A stretch of 64,000 nucleotides of DNA, taken from Chloroherpetonaceae bacterium. GTDB lineage: Bacteria > Bacteroidota > Chlorobiia > Chlorobiales > Thermochlorobacteraceae. The number at the start of each line of letters is the position of its first letter. Position 1 is the stretch's first letter. The stretch lies in the NCBI GenBank assembly GCA_033763895.1, contig JANRJQ010000004.1:434001-498000 (forward strand), written 5' to 3'. Below the pieces are notes generated by a model. It made no database searches. It was not told the DNA's origin and worked only from the letters and a program-made list of their open reading frames with translations. This document shows, in pieces, positions 18,888 to 29,072 of the stretch. The position numbers and the translations under genes are program-made.

Positions 18888-20924
18888 CTATTCAGCTTTT
18901 CTAGCTTTGAGTTTTTCAACGGCAGCTTCGAGCGCAGCACGTTCTTCTTTCGGCAATTCAACTGGTGCTTCATTTGCCTTTTCTTCATCGCCGAAATCCA
19001 AGTTAGTATTTAAATCATCCATATTCGGGCGTTTACCTAAAATTTCCTCGAGATCTTTATAATTTAAAACTTCACGCCTCAAAAGATCGGTTGCCATTCG
19101 TTCAAGCTTATCACGATTTTCATTGAGCATCCGACGGGTTTCTTGATGTGCTTCATCAATAATTACCTTGACTTCGCTATCAATCAACCGAGCTGTTTCT
19201 TCACCATATTTTTTATCAATGCTCATGCCATAAAGAAACTGATTTGAGGTATCGGCAAAAGAAAGATAACCTACTTTTTCGCTCATACCATAAAGAGCAA
19301 CCATACTATAGGCGATGTCGGTGACGCGTTCTAAGTCGTTTTGAGCGCCGGTTGATATCTGGTTAAAGACAATTTCTTCTGCCACTCTTCCGCCTAAAAG
19401 CCCGCAAATTCTTGCAAAAAGTTCATCCTTTGTCATTAAATACCGATCCTCTAATGGCATATTGAGTGTGTAACCCAAAGCACTCACCCCACGCGGCACA
19501 ATTGTAACTTTTTGCGGCGGATCATTTCCTTCTTTAAGCCAAGAAATAATTGCATGCCCCGATTCATGATATGCCACAATCTTCTTTTCTTTTGGGCTAA
19601 TCACCTTATTTTTCTTTTCAAGCCCTGCTATCACGCGTTCGATTGCATCTTGAAAATCAATCATTTCAATTTGCTCCTTATTTCTGCGTGAAGCAAGGAG
19701 TGCAGATTCATTACAAACATTCGCAATTTCTGCCCCCGCAAAACCGGGCGTTTGAGATGCCAATATTTTTAAATCGACATCTTTGGCAAGCGGCATGTTA
19801 CGAGAATGAACTTTAAAGATTGCCAAACGACCTTTCAAATCAGGTTTATCAACCGTGATTTGTCGGTCAAATCGACCGGGACGAAGCAATGCTGGGTCGA
19901 GAACATCAGGGCGGTTGGTTGCGGCCATCATAATAACACCCTTATCACTTGCAAATCCATCCATCTCAACCAAAAGTTGATTAAGCGTATTTTCTCGCTC
20001 ATCATTTGCACCCATCATCACGCCCTTTCCTCTCGAGCGTCCTACGGCATCAATTTCATCGATAAAAATTATGCACGGCGCTTTTTCTTTTGCTTGCTTA
20101 AACAAATCCCTTACACGAGCTGCACCAACTCCAACAAACATTTCAACGAAATCAGAACCTGAAAGCGAGAAAAATGGAACATTGGCTTCACCTGCAACGG
20201 CCTTCGCTAGAAGCGTTTTACCGGCACCGGGTGGCCCAACCAGCAAAACCCCTTTTGGCAATTTTCCGCCAAGCTTTGTGAATCGCTTCGGATCTTTTAG
20301 AAAATCAACCACTTCCATTACTTCTTCTTTAGCTTCATCAAGGCCTGCTACATCTTTGAAGGTTATTTTTGTATTTTCTTCACCTTCATACAATTGGCCC
20401 TTGCTTTTACCGATATTCATCACTTGCGAATTCGGATTCATCCGGCGGAAAAGGAAGAAGTAAACAGCAATAAAAAGCCCAAAAAAGATAAACCACTGGA
20501 TACTTTCCGTAAACCAATTTCCATCAGCGACTCCCTGATAGCGAACCCCTTTTTCTTCCAAAAGCTTCACAAGGCTTTCATCCTTAATGGCAACGGAGGT
20601 AAATTCGCGAGTATTTGTTTGTCGCTTGAATAGCGATTGCTGTTTCCCCGGAAACTCAACAACCACATTAGGCTTGATGGTATAGGTGACGCGAGAGGGC
20701 GAAATCTTTACATCCTGAATTTTATCTTCAGAAAGCAACTGACGAAACTGGCTGTAAGGCAGTTCTACTGTAGAGCTAGACCACAAAAACGTAATCTGAA
20801 TCCCAATCAAAATTAAAATTGCCATCACATAGTAAATAGCCGAGAATTTTGGTTTTCCGTCTTTATCCTTTTTCTTCTTTTCGCTTCCCTCATCGTTGAA
20901 GCCGTCAAAAAAGTTATTGGCCAT
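18888..20924 (-). CDS. ftsH: ATP-dependent zinc metalloprotease FtsH
   Basis: This membrane-anchored hexameric protease degrades misfolded and regulatory membrane proteins. Two membrane helices (about residues 28-50 and 145-162) flank a periplasmic domain. The AAA+ module has Walker A GPPGAGKT, Walker B IIFIDEID and the second region of homology [18 protein letters not shown]. The protease has the zinc site HESGH. Its 678 residues are the normal length, and the charged C-terminal tail is typical. The start at 20924 matches family N-termini. Confidence 0.97.
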   Translation of the reverse strand: MANNFFDGFNDEGSEKKKKDKDGKPKFSAIYYVMAILILIGIQITFLWSSSTVELPYSQFRQLLSEDKIQDVKISPSRVTYTIKPNVVVEFPGKQQSLFKRQTNTREFTSVAIKDESLVKLLEEKGVRYQGVADGNWFTESIQWFIFFGLFIAVYFFLFRRMNPNSQVMNIGKSKGQLYEGEENTKITFKDVAGLDEAKEEVMEVVDFLKDPKRFTKLGGKLPKGVLLVGPPGAGKTLLAKAVAGEANVPFFSLSGSDFVEMFVGVGAARVRDLFKQAKEKAPCIIFIDEIDAVGRSRGKGVMMGANDERENTLNQLLVEMDGFASDKGVIMMAATNRPDVLDPALLRPGRFDRQITVDKPDLKGRLAIFKVHSRNMPLAKDVDLKILASQTPGFAGAEIANVCNESALLASRRNKEQIEMIDFQDAIERVIAGLEKKNKVISPKEKKIVAYHESGHAIISWLKEGNDPPQKVTIVPRGVSALGYTLNMPLEDRYLMTKDELFARICGLLGGRVAEEIVFNQISTGAQNDLERVTDIAYSMVALYGMSEKVGYLSFADTSNQFLYGMSIDKKYGEETARLIDSEVKVIIDEAHQETRRMLNENRDKLERMATDLLRREVLNYKDLEEILGKRPNMDDLNTNLDFGDEEKANEAPVELPKEERAALEAAVEKLKARKAE

Positions 20925-21261
20925 ATCGTTTTGTCCTTTCTTTATTCTTAAATCCTAAAAAAATCTCCTGAAAATTTAGGGTAACTCTTTTCTTTACGCA
21001 GCATGTTCAATAAGGTTAGGGATTCAGTGCTGCCAAAAACTTAACCTCAATCCACATTTAACATCAAAAGGTATTTCAAAAATTTAATCTCTATCTAATT
21101 CTAAAGCAATATTTGCAAATCTGTATGTCTATCTATTATTTAATGTAACGCAAAAAAAGGAAATAAAATGCGGCGTGTCGCATTGATTTATTCAATCACA
21201 TCTTGATTAAATCAATACTTGAAGTAAAAAGCAAATTTAGCGAGGAACCAATTTCCCTTTA
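20925..21261. other. Intergenic region before ftsH; weak inverted repeat only
   Basis: The 337 bases carry the presumed ftsH promoter at the left. ATTGATTTA (21182-21190) and TAAATCAAT (21208-21216) form a 9-base inverted repeat without a T tract, possibly a weak end signal for the minus-strand gene at 21262. A short plus-strand reading frame of 12 codons begins with ATG at 21168 after AAGGAAATAAA. It has no gene downstream and is probably chance. Confidence 0.3.
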
Positions 21262-22554
21262 TCAAAGGATAATTGAAAATCCAATTGCAGTATTGAATAA
21301 ATTCTCAGCCCCGTCTTGATTTACGGGAATCGAATAGCCTAATTCAGGGTCAATGGTGATAAAACCAAAGTCAAAGGAAAAGAAAAGATTGAAATCATAG
21401 TTTGTAATGGCAAATACCGAGTTATCAATGATTCTTCTTGATGGCACATTTACAACCGTCCCATTAGCTCTTCTGACTTGCCTTGTTTCGTCGATGAACT
21501 TTGGCACAGTTCCAAAACTTAGGTCAAATGCAGGTTCTATGACCAAGTAACTTCCCAATACATTTTCGATTGTAAAGGGTTTACTGAGAGAAGCATAAAA
21601 ATACCGTTGTGCCGCATCAACTTGTTCGTTGACCACTTGCAGAGGGATTAACCTTCGCACAACTTCAATTGTTTGTTTACCAAAAGTGTAACTAAAGCTC
21701 GATGAAATGAATAAGAACTCGTTGTTGTAAAAAAGTGAAATAGTGATATCATTATTCAATGCGGAAATGCTTTGAGCGCTTTCATTTGAAAAAAATGATC
21801 GTGAATAAGAAACAGAGGCTTTCAATTTATCAACAATCGGAAAAATATATCCCACCGAGAGAGTCGATTGATCCAGCGGGCTTGTTTGATTGGGAATAAA
21901 TAAACCACTGGCACTCAAACGCAGTCCAAATCCAAAGCGATATGAAAGTGAGAGCGAAGCAGAACCATTCCCACCACTTTGATCGGTTCCCCTCCAAACT
22001 TGCTGACGGGAGCCTCTGCCATTAGCTAAGAAATATGAATTGTTGCCTGAAGGTTGCGAAAAATTATCCCTTTGGTATGCACTTCCGCTGACATCCCGAC
22101 TAAAGCCAGAGGCAGCAAAGGCATTTTCAAGTGAATCAAGATCTGCTTCTGAATAAGTTTCTTGTGTGACTGCACCATTACTTATCATTGATGCTAAAAA
22201 TTTTTCATACAATGATTCAGAGAATCGGTCTAAAGAATCTATGGTCTCTATGAGCAATCTTTCTTTTTCCATTTTTCCCAACGGCATTTTACTACTTAGT
22301 ATCAATGAGTCCGTTCGTTCTATAAGTCTTTTTGCTTCGGTTCTAATAATATTTTTGGTTTGAATGGGTAGATCAAAAAAGTCAACCGTGAGCAGAGTAT
22401 CTGTATAACCTAAAATCCGCTTTTGAGTGTACTCAGAAAAATCACTGTTAATAGAATTTTTTTTCGTCTGTCCATTTAAGGAGAAAAATGCACAAAAAAG
22501 AAGAAGGATAAATATGGATTGTTGATGTTTGATAATCATCTCTGGAACTTTCAT
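21262..22554 (-). CDS. Outer-membrane beta-barrel protein of unknown function
   Basis: A signal peptide (IFILLLFCAFFSLNG then Q) is followed by a helical, charged region to about residue 140. A low-complexity Ser/Gly/Asn stretch comes next, then about 240 residues of alternating hydrophobic strands such as GSASLSLSYRFGFGLRLSA. The C-terminal end FNTAIGFSIIL suits barrel insertion. I do not recognise the family. The N-terminal helical part may be a periplasmic or coiled domain. ATG starts at 22554 or 22539 are both possible; the longer frame opens with TTG at 22560. Confidence 0.65.
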   Translation of the reverse strand: MKVPEMIIKHQQSIFILLLFCAFFSLNGQTKKNSINSDFSEYTQKRILGYTDTLLTVDFFDLPIQTKNIIRTEAKRLIERTDSLILSSKMPLGKMEKERLLIETIDSLDRFSESLYEKFLASMISNGAVTQETYSEADLDSLENAFAASGFSRDVSGSAYQRDNFSQPSGNNSYFLANGRGSRQQVWRGTDQSGGNGSASLSLSYRFGFGLRLSASGLFIPNQTSPLDQSTLSVGYIFPIVDKLKASVSYSRSFFSNESAQSISALNNDITISLFYNNEFLFISSSFSYTFGKQTIEVVRRLIPLQVVNEQVDAAQRYFYASLSKPFTIENVLGSYLVIEPAFDLSFGTVPKFIDETRQVRRANGTVVNVPSRRIIDNSVFAITNYDFNLFFSFDFGFITIDPELGYSIPVNQDGAENLFNTAIGFSIIL

Positions 22555-22640
22555 TAGCAAATGTTTTTGATTTCAAATAAAAGTATGACAACTCGTCTCT
22601 ACATCAAGATTAACATTTTTAAAATAAACTTTAAATTTCT

Positions 22641-23345
22641 TTATGGCGTGATTGAAATCATCATGATACTTTCCGGCATCAAAAAAATATAACATACATA
22701 AGCAAATACGGCGGTGGACAAGGGTATGGTAAGGTTATCATCAAAGGTATAATCGCCCAATTTGATAGGAATAAGTTCGGCAATCATTCCGACAAAGGAC
22801 ATCCCTAAAGCAACTCCCCAATGAATTTTTGGAGTGTTAAACGATACTAAAAGAGCGAATACAAAAAAGGCGATACTGCCTTCCAATGACTTTGAGAAAA
22901 TTTTAGTTTTTCCAAATTTTCTTCCAACAAGAGCCGCTGCTGTATCGGCCACGACTAAAATGGCAAATGAAGCAATGGCAATTAACTTCGGAAAAAAGAA
23001 AACCAAAATAAGTGCAGAGAGTGAGACAAAAGTTGCCCCGTTAAAACTTCTTGTCCCTTGTTCATGAGCACGAAGCATACCGCCGAATTGGGCGTAATAC
23101 CAATTTCTCAACGGTGAAAAAAACATCTTCAAGAGATCAACGATAAAAAACCCTCCAAAAAGTATCGCGAGAAGTAGTAACGCCAAATCCCGCTCTATAT
23201 GATAGTAAATGATTGGAATCAAAATTGAGGCTGAATGAATTCCCTTCCGAGCCAATTCATTTTGATAATTAATCTGACCGATTTCCGTTTCAGACAAGGG
23301 TTGACTTTTCATTTCGGGGCTTTTTCTCAATGATTGACTCATCAT
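22641..23345 (-). CDS. DGK1/VTE5/SEC59-family lipid or phytol kinase-like protein
   Basis: The 234-residue membrane protein has about six to seven helices. It carries the family marks ELARKGIHSASIL near the start, DTAAALVGRKFGKTKIFSKSLEGS in the middle and DDNLTIPLSTAVFAY near the end. Members use CTP or similar to phosphorylate lipid alcohols: diacylglycerol, dolichol or phytol. In green sulfur bacteria and plants the VTE5 type recycles phytol for quinones. Which alcohol is used here is not shown by the sequence. Two adjacent ATG codons open the frame. Confidence 0.75.
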   Translation of the reverse strand: MMSQSLRKSPEMKSQPLSETEIGQINYQNELARKGIHSASILIPIIYYHIERDLALLLLAILFGGFFIVDLLKMFFSPLRNWYYAQFGGMLRAHEQGTRSFNGATFVSLSALILVFFFPKLIAIASFAILVVADTAAALVGRKFGKTKIFSKSLEGSIAFFVFALLVSFNTPKIHWGVALGMSFVGMIAELIPIKLGDYTFDDNLTIPLSTAVFAYVCYIFLMPESIMMISITP

Positions 23346-23457
23346 TTATTTGATAGAGAATCCGATTTCTTATTTCGAATTCTTGTTGCATATAGGCTAC
23401 AAAATAAGTCGATAATTGGCATCTACAGATTTATTCTTTTCAACAAATCCAAATGGG

Positions 23458-25944
23458 TTACCAAGAAATACTAAATTCATCTGATTGAAAATCAACAATA
23501 ACGGTACTTATTTTCTTCCCTTTTAAGTTTAAGAAATTTTTAACTGGAGACCATTCTTCCATCGCTCGCATCGGTAATGGAAGAAATTCTTCAGCAGTTT
23601 TTAAGGTTTTTCCGCCAACTTTGACTGCACGTATATTTTCAAATCCGTGTAAAATTACTTTCACCTTTTTCCGCTGAGAATTTCTTTTACCTATCGGTTT
23701 AGACAATAAAATTTGTTTTTTGGACGGTATAAATTCGATTACACGCTTAAAAAAATCCCCATTCTCAAAGTTATAAGTCAAACCGTCATCCTCATAATAG
23801 TTGAATGAACCACCACTCATACCATTATAGACATGAAGATATAAGGTATCTGAAGGGGTTTCGGTGGTATGCATAACCACATTTTGCTGAATAACGACTG
23901 AACCCGCTCTAGCAAAAACAGGTAATTTTTCTAAAGGCGCAAATACAATCTTTTCTGAACCGGCTGAAAGGAGTTCATCAGTATAAACATCATACCAATC
24001 AGTTTCGGGAAAATATACCCTAATGTATTGCTCATTGCTTTTAAGCGGTGCAATCATTAAGGCATCACCAAGGAGAAATTGATTCTCGAACGCCCAATCA
24101 TAAACTTTTGGGTCAAAAGGGGTTTTGTAAACAAGTGATCGTTGAATCGGGGCTCCGGTTGTTGAACTTTCTTCAAATTGAGAATACAGATAGGGTAACA
24201 AGGTATAACGCCATTTTATAAAAGCCTTTGATATCATTTCAACATGTTCACCGTAAGACCAAGGGTCATTTTCACGAGTCCCTCGCATCGAATGCGCGCG
24301 AAAGAATGGCGAAAATGCGCCAACTGAAATCCACCGACCAAATAAATCTTGAGAACTCTTCTCTCCGTTAAATCCGCCAATATCAACTCCGACAAAAGGA
24401 ATCCCTGCGAGCCCCATCGAGTTGAGCAACCGAACCCCAAGCAGAATATGATCATCATTTGCAGCGTTATCACCAGTCCAAACAGCGGAATATCGTTGAA
24501 CACCCGAAAAAGCCGCCCTTGTTAAAATGAATGGGCGTTCTCCTTTCATTAATTTTTTTGCACCTTCATAAGTTGACCTTGACATTTGAAGCCCATAGAT
24601 ATTATGAGCTCTCAAATGGGTGCCAATTTCACCCTCAAAATTGAACATTGTGTTATCAGGATATCGCTGTCCCCAAGTTGCCGGTTCATTCATGTCATTC
24701 CAAAACCCGCGAACACCAGTTTCAACCAAGCCCTGAAATTTTTCACCCCACCATATCCTTGTTTTGGGATTAGTAAAGTCCGGAAAGTGAGACCAACTTG
24801 GCCACACCTCGCCTTGATAAAAATCTCCGTCGGAATATTTGACAAATAAATCCTGAGCCCGACCTTCTTCATAAGCGTGATAGCCCTTTTCTACTTTCAC
24901 CCCCGGGTCAATAATAACCACGGTATGAAAACCAAGTTGCTTTAAGTCTTGCAACAATTCTTTTGGTTTTGAAAAATTTTTTGGATGCCACGTAAAAACC
25001 TTGAAGTTATCCATATAGTCAATATCAAGGTATATCACATCGGCGGGAATCTCTTTTTCTCTGAATGTTTCTGCCATTCGCTTCACCTCTTTATCTGGTG
25101 TATAGCTCCAACGGCATTGCTGGTAACCCAAGCTCCAAAACGGAGGTAAAGGCATTTTTCCGGTAAGTGAAGTGTATTCTTCCAAAATTCCTTGAACACT
25201 TGAGCGAGCAAAAAAATAATAATTCATCTCCCCTGCTTCCGCACTGAATGAAGAAAAGCGTCGGTTTGAAGCCCCGAAATTGAATTCTGTTTTGTAGGTA
25301 TTATCCAAGAAAATTCCATAGAGATTCTTGGAATGAATCCCCATAAAAAATGGGGTTGAAACATATAAAGGATCTTGACCGATACTGTAACCCGGAACAT
25401 CTGAATTCCAATTGGTATAGGCATTGCCGAAGCGGTTTAGAGACCCTGTTTTTTCCCCTAATCCTATAAACTTTTCACCGGGTTGGAGCTTTTTGTAGGT
25501 TGTCACTTTTTGACCAATCCACTGCGTGCTAAATGTTTCATCTTCCGAAAGTATCTCCCCTTTTCGATTCAAAAAGGTTAGTCTCACCGGATCTTTTGAA
25601 ATTCGCAATTCCAAAGAGTCTGTCACCAAGCGAATCGATTCCTGTGTTTCGCTAATTTGAAATTTTGTTTTTTCAGGTCCTTTAACCACCGCATAACTCA
25701 ACGAATCAGCAAAACCCGTCTTAAAGATTCTAATTCGAATTGTCGCCGGGCGATAAACGATAACTTGAATATTGGCACCTTCTGATAGAATTGTTAATCC
25801 ATTTTCCTCTTGCGTCGATTTCAAAATTTTTCCAAATGTGGAAGGCTTCAAGATTTGAGCAAAAATCGGTTCAGATGTGAAAACTGCAAAAAGAATTACG
25901 AATAAAAGGGGATTCAGGCCAGTTCGAGATTTAGCGTGCATCAT
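23458..25944 (-). CDS. Secreted GH31 alpha-glucosidase
   Basis: This 828-residue glycoside hydrolase has a signal peptide (LLFVILFAVFTSEPIFAQ), an N-terminal galactose-mutarotase-like domain, the GH31 barrel and C-terminal beta domains including a DUF5110-like piece (YYEDDGLTYNFENG). The nucleophile is D417 in FWNDMNEP. The acid/base region is AVWTGDNAANDDH. Substrate-site segments DVIYLDIDYMD and FFRAHSMRGTRENDPW are also clear. It should release glucose from alpha-linked oligosaccharides in the periplasm. It stands alone with no sugar transporter beside it. Alpha-xylosidase is an alternative within the family. Confidence 0.93.
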   Translation of the reverse strand: MMHAKSRTGLNPLLFVILFAVFTSEPIFAQILKPSTFGKILKSTQEENGLTILSEGANIQVIVYRPATIRIRIFKTGFADSLSYAVVKGPEKTKFQISETQESIRLVTDSLELRISKDPVRLTFLNRKGEILSEDETFSTQWIGQKVTTYKKLQPGEKFIGLGEKTGSLNRFGNAYTNWNSDVPGYSIGQDPLYVSTPFFMGIHSKNLYGIFLDNTYKTEFNFGASNRRFSSFSAEAGEMNYYFFARSSVQGILEEYTSLTGKMPLPPFWSLGYQQCRWSYTPDKEVKRMAETFREKEIPADVIYLDIDYMDNFKVFTWHPKNFSKPKELLQDLKQLGFHTVVIIDPGVKVEKGYHAYEEGRAQDLFVKYSDGDFYQGEVWPSWSHFPDFTNPKTRIWWGEKFQGLVETGVRGFWNDMNEPATWGQRYPDNTMFNFEGEIGTHLRAHNIYGLQMSRSTYEGAKKLMKGERPFILTRAAFSGVQRYSAVWTGDNAANDDHILLGVRLLNSMGLAGIPFVGVDIGGFNGEKSSQDLFGRWISVGAFSPFFRAHSMRGTRENDPWSYGEHVEMISKAFIKWRYTLLPYLYSQFEESSTTGAPIQRSLVYKTPFDPKVYDWAFENQFLLGDALMIAPLKSNEQYIRVYFPETDWYDVYTDELLSAGSEKIVFAPLEKLPVFARAGSVVIQQNVVMHTTETPSDTLYLHVYNGMSGGSFNYYEDDGLTYNFENGDFFKRVIEFIPSKKQILLSKPIGKRNSQRKKVKVILHGFENIRAVKVGGKTLKTAEEFLPLPMRAMEEWSPVKNFLNLKGKKISTVIVDFQSDEFSISW

Positions 25945-26123
25945 AGGATTTTCTAAACTTTACAAGAAACTCCAATATAAAAGTCAATCTCATTATTTTC
26001 ACTTCTTTACAATTAATTGTTTTGTTTAGGTATCTCAAATTTTTTTCAGAAATATCTATCGCCAAAAGTGTATCAAAATTTCAGCATATTCGTTTGAGTT
26101 TTTTCAAACATATTCACTTTCAA

Positions 26124-27647
26124 ATGTTATTCCCGAGAAAAACAAACGCATCATCGAACAACCTCTTTTTGCAGCCGCTTTTAATCGTCATTTTACTCCT
26201 TTCAGCTCACGCTTTAAGGGCTCAGAATGAATTGGATGCCCTTCGATTTAGCGAGAAACCTCTTGCCGTTCATTCGCGGGCTTTGGGGATGGGCTCTGCC
26301 TATTCGGCAGTATCTGAAGATTTTGGTGCAATGCAATTTAATCCTGCCGGGCTCGGTCAAATTAAACGCTTTGAATTAATGTTAGCTCTTGAAAACTATG
26401 GTTTCTCAAGCAATGCCTCCTATTTGGGAAACACTCAAACTTCAAGTGCTACTCAAACCCTTCCAAGTGCTTTAGGTCTCATTATCCCTATCCCTACATT
26501 TCAAGGAAGCTTCGTCATTGCATTTGGTTTTCAACGAAGCAATAACTTCACAGGCACACAAACCGCTGATGCCTTTAATGCCACCGGATCTATATTGAAT
26601 TCGTTTTCGAACTTAAATCCCATATTTGATTCAAATTTTAACCTTCAAATAGAAGATTACGGGGGCTTAGCTTGGTCAACCTATCTGTTTGATTTGGTGG
26701 GAGGACGTTATGTGAATGAAGGGACCAGTAACCGAGTTCAACAAAATTCTAAAATTAATGAAACTGGTGGGACAAACTTATATAATGCAGGATTTTCGCT
26801 TGAAATTGCTCCTGCCTTGTTTGTTGGCCTTACATTGAATTATTACAATGGCAATTACACATTTAACCGTACTTACAACGAAACCGACAATACAAATGCC
26901 GTGTGGGGATTTCAATCGCTTTCATTGGTCGATAATTTTACAACCCAGATTTCAGGTTGGGGAGTAAAAGGAGGATTTCTTTACAGGCTGGATGAAAATC
27001 TGAGATTCTCCTTTACGGTAGAATCGCCCTATTTATATAGTCTCAGCGACCGCTTTTCAAGCGAATTGCAGTCAAATTATGATTTTCGAAGAGTTCCCGT
27101 ATTTCGAAACGGGGTGCTATTTGACTCTACCAATTCTTCTCAAGACCGTTTTGAAGGCTCATTTGACTATACACTACGAACTCCTTTCGTTTTTGGTTTG
27201 GGTTTCAGTTATGAAGAATCTTGGATGACGCTCGCTGCCGATTTACGATATACTAATCATAAAGAGCTTTCTTACAGCCAAGACAATTCTCCCCTTGATG
27301 ACATCAATACGGTAATTCAAAATCAACTTTCCGCAAGTTATGGGTTAGCGATTGGTCTTGAAATTCGCCCTTCTGAAATCCCATTTCGATTTCGAGGGGG
27401 TTATGGATTCGACACTTCACCTTTCCAATTCAAACTATCTAATCCTAATCAAAATTCTGACTTCGGAGACGCTCGGCAAAGGTTTTCTCTCGGTGCCGGA
27501 ATCATTCTTAGAAAAACACTCACGCTTGACTTCGCCTATGTTTATCAATGGCAAACAGTGGAAAACAGGTTTTACAGCGGTTCTCCTATTATTTCAGACA
27601 AAGTAACGCAATCGTTTCTTTCACTAACGGCAAGCTTCCGATTTTAA
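26124..27647 (+). CDS. OMPP1/FadL/TodX-family outer-membrane transporter
   Basis: After a signal peptide (LLIVILLLSAHALRAQ) the mature protein opens with the family pattern of a plug and first strands: SRALGMGSAYSAVSEDFGAMQFNPAGLG. The rest is a series of beta strands ending in SFLSLTASFRF with a terminal Phe. FadL-type proteins let hydrophobic compounds such as fatty acids cross the outer membrane. The ATG at 26124 is chosen; the frame is open back to a TTG at 26022, but that would bury the signal peptide 50 residues in. Confidence 0.85.
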   Translation: MLFPRKTNASSNNLFLQPLLIVILLLSAHALRAQNELDALRFSEKPLAVHSRALGMGSAYSAVSEDFGAMQFNPAGLGQIKRFELMLALENYGFSSNASYLGNTQTSSATQTLPSALGLIIPIPTFQGSFVIAFGFQRSNNFTGTQTADAFNATGSILNSFSNLNPIFDSNFNLQIEDYGGLAWSTYLFDLVGGRYVNEGTSNRVQQNSKINETGGTNLYNAGFSLEIAPALFVGLTLNYYNGNYTFNRTYNETDNTNAVWGFQSLSLVDNFTTQISGWGVKGGFLYRLDENLRFSFTVESPYLYSLSDRFSSELQSNYDFRRVPVFRNGVLFDSTNSSQDRFEGSFDYTLRTPFVFGLGFSYEESWMTLAADLRYTNHKELSYSQDNSPLDDINTVIQNQLSASYGLAIGLEIRPSEIPFRFRGGYGFDTSPFQFKLSNPNQNSDFGDARQRFSLGAGIILRKTLTLDFAYVYQWQTVENRFYSGSPIISDKVTQSFLSLTASFRF

Positions 27648-27739
27648 ATTGAGAATCTCTGAGGAAACATCTCAAACAATTTTAGGGTTATATCGTATAT
27701 TAGCGTTCAAATTTATTTTAACATTAAATAAATCAACAA

Positions 27740-28456
27740 ATGGAAAACACTGGTTTTGCATATCGCGAAGTTTCAAGCGCTTCTTCGCTAGTTTCGATTG
27801 AAAAGCGTGTGATTAACCAAGTCTTTTTTTGGATGATGCTTGGTCTTCTTTTTACAGCAGGCACCGCTTGGTGGGCTGCCGGCACTGAATCGGTCAGAAA
27901 CATCGTTTTTGGGAATCGTTTGGTTTTTTGGGGACTCATCATTGCCGAACTTGGTTTGGTGTTTGCAATTAGCGGTTTAATCAACCGTATTTCTTCAATG
28001 GCTGCTGCCGGTTTATTTTTTCTTTATTCCGGTTTAAACGGGCTAACGCTCTCTTCCATTTTCTTGGTTTACAACCTTGGTTCAATTGCTGGAGTGTTTT
28101 TAATTACTGCTGGCATGTTTGGTGCAATGGCCGTTTTTGGTGCAACAACCAAAATGGATCTTTCGAAAATTGGCGCTTTGCTTTTTATGGCATTAATTGG
28201 AATGGTTATTGCCGGGCTTGTTAATATATTTTTAGGAAGTAGCATGTTAAGTATGATTATCAGCGCAATTGGGGTGGTTGTATTTACCGGACTTACCGCT
28301 TACGACATGCAGCGTATTAAAGAAATGGCCAGTGCAGCGCTTGATGGTGAAAGTGAAGGGAAAATTGCCGTAATGGGAGCACTTTCAATGTATTTGAACT
28401 TTATCAATCTCTTCCTCTCTTTGCTTCAACTCTTTGGCGGAAGAAACGACGAGTGA
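27740..28456 (+). CDS. Bax inhibitor-1/YccA family membrane protein
   Basis: It has seven membrane helices in 238 residues. The typical family segments are GLLFTAGTAWWAAG, SSIFLVYNLGSIAGVFLITAGMFGAM and VVFTGLTAYDMQRIKEMA, the last with the conserved Asp of the pH-sensitive pore. In bacteria these proteins act as calcium-leak channels or FtsH-associated factors. It has its own terminator. Confidence 0.92.
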   Translation: MENTGFAYREVSSASSLVSIEKRVINQVFFWMMLGLLFTAGTAWWAAGTESVRNIVFGNRLVFWGLIIAELGLVFAISGLINRISSMAAAGLFFLYSGLNGLTLSSIFLVYNLGSIAGVFLITAGMFGAMAVFGATTKMDLSKIGALLFMALIGMVIAGLVNIFLGSSMLSMIISAIGVVVFTGLTAYDMQRIKEMASAALDGESEGKIAVMGALSMYLNFINLFLSLLQLFGGRNDE

Positions 28457-28477
28457 TAGTTTATAGAATTTTGATTG

Positions 28478-28508
28478 TGAAAATGGGCGAGAAATACTCG
28501 CCCATTTT
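28478..28508. terminator. Bidirectional terminator
   Basis: GAAAATGGGCGAG (28478-28490) pairs perfectly with CTCGCCCATTTTC (28496-28508) over a 5-base loop. It lies between the convergent BI-1 and FmdB-like genes. Confidence 0.85.
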
Positions 28509-28544
28509 CATTTTGTGATTCTTGAATAAACTAAATTTTCAAAT

Positions 28545-28847
28545 CTAATTATGATTATGCCCGCAAGCCCCGGTTGCACAGGCAGAAGTCGCGGGAGCCG
28601 GTGCAGGGCTTGGCGTTCCTTCCGTTGAGGTTGCTGCTTCTTTGGTTGCCGGTTTTGCGGAACTTCCGCCATTTTTATAATCTGTGACATACCAACCCGA
28701 CCCTTTGTAAATAACGCCGCCTCCGCCTGAAATAACTCTTAAAACTCGTTGACCCGTGGCAGGGCAAACTTCAAGCGCAGGTTCAGAAATTTTTTGAAAC
28801 ACTTCAAATTGCGTTCCATCTTCACGTTGATATTGATATGTTGGCAT
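28545..28847 (-). CDS. FmdB family small protein with altered zinc ribbon
   Basis: The 100-residue protein starts MPTYQYQREDGTQFEVFQK, the FmdB opening, but the first CXXC knuckle is replaced by QREDGT. Only one cysteine remains in the second knuckle (EVCPATGQ). The conserved block KGSGWYVTDYK is intact. A Pro/Ala linker leads to a Cys/His-rich end, SACATGACGHNHN, that could bind metal. The start at 28847 has a good ribosome site (TAGGAGAATTTAT). A longer frame to 28913 is ignored for that reason. Confidence 0.85.
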   Translation of the reverse strand: MPTYQYQREDGTQFEVFQKISEPALEVCPATGQRVLRVISGGGGVIYKGSGWYVTDYKNGGSSAKPATKEAATSTEGTPSPAPAPATSACATGACGHNHN

Positions 28848-29072
28848 ATAAATTCTCCTAACCAATAAAAATTTAATAATTGCGAAAGTAACTTGAATTT
28901 TCGTTTTATACAACGAGAGCTAACAATGCAAAAGTATCATCAAGTTCCAAAAAGAATTCCTTTCAATTGCGAAATGCAGAATGGAGAAGTAAATTGTGCG
29001 CCTGAATTTTCGTATTCCTTCTCCTGAATCCCGAAATTTTTCAGTTTAAACTCAAAATCTCAAAAATTAACG

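Noticed and set aside
21168-21216. Leader-peptide-like 12-codon frame with a good ribosome site and an overlapping inverted repeat
   Set aside because: No plus-strand gene lies downstream for several kilobases, and the repeat has no T tract, so attenuation makes no sense.
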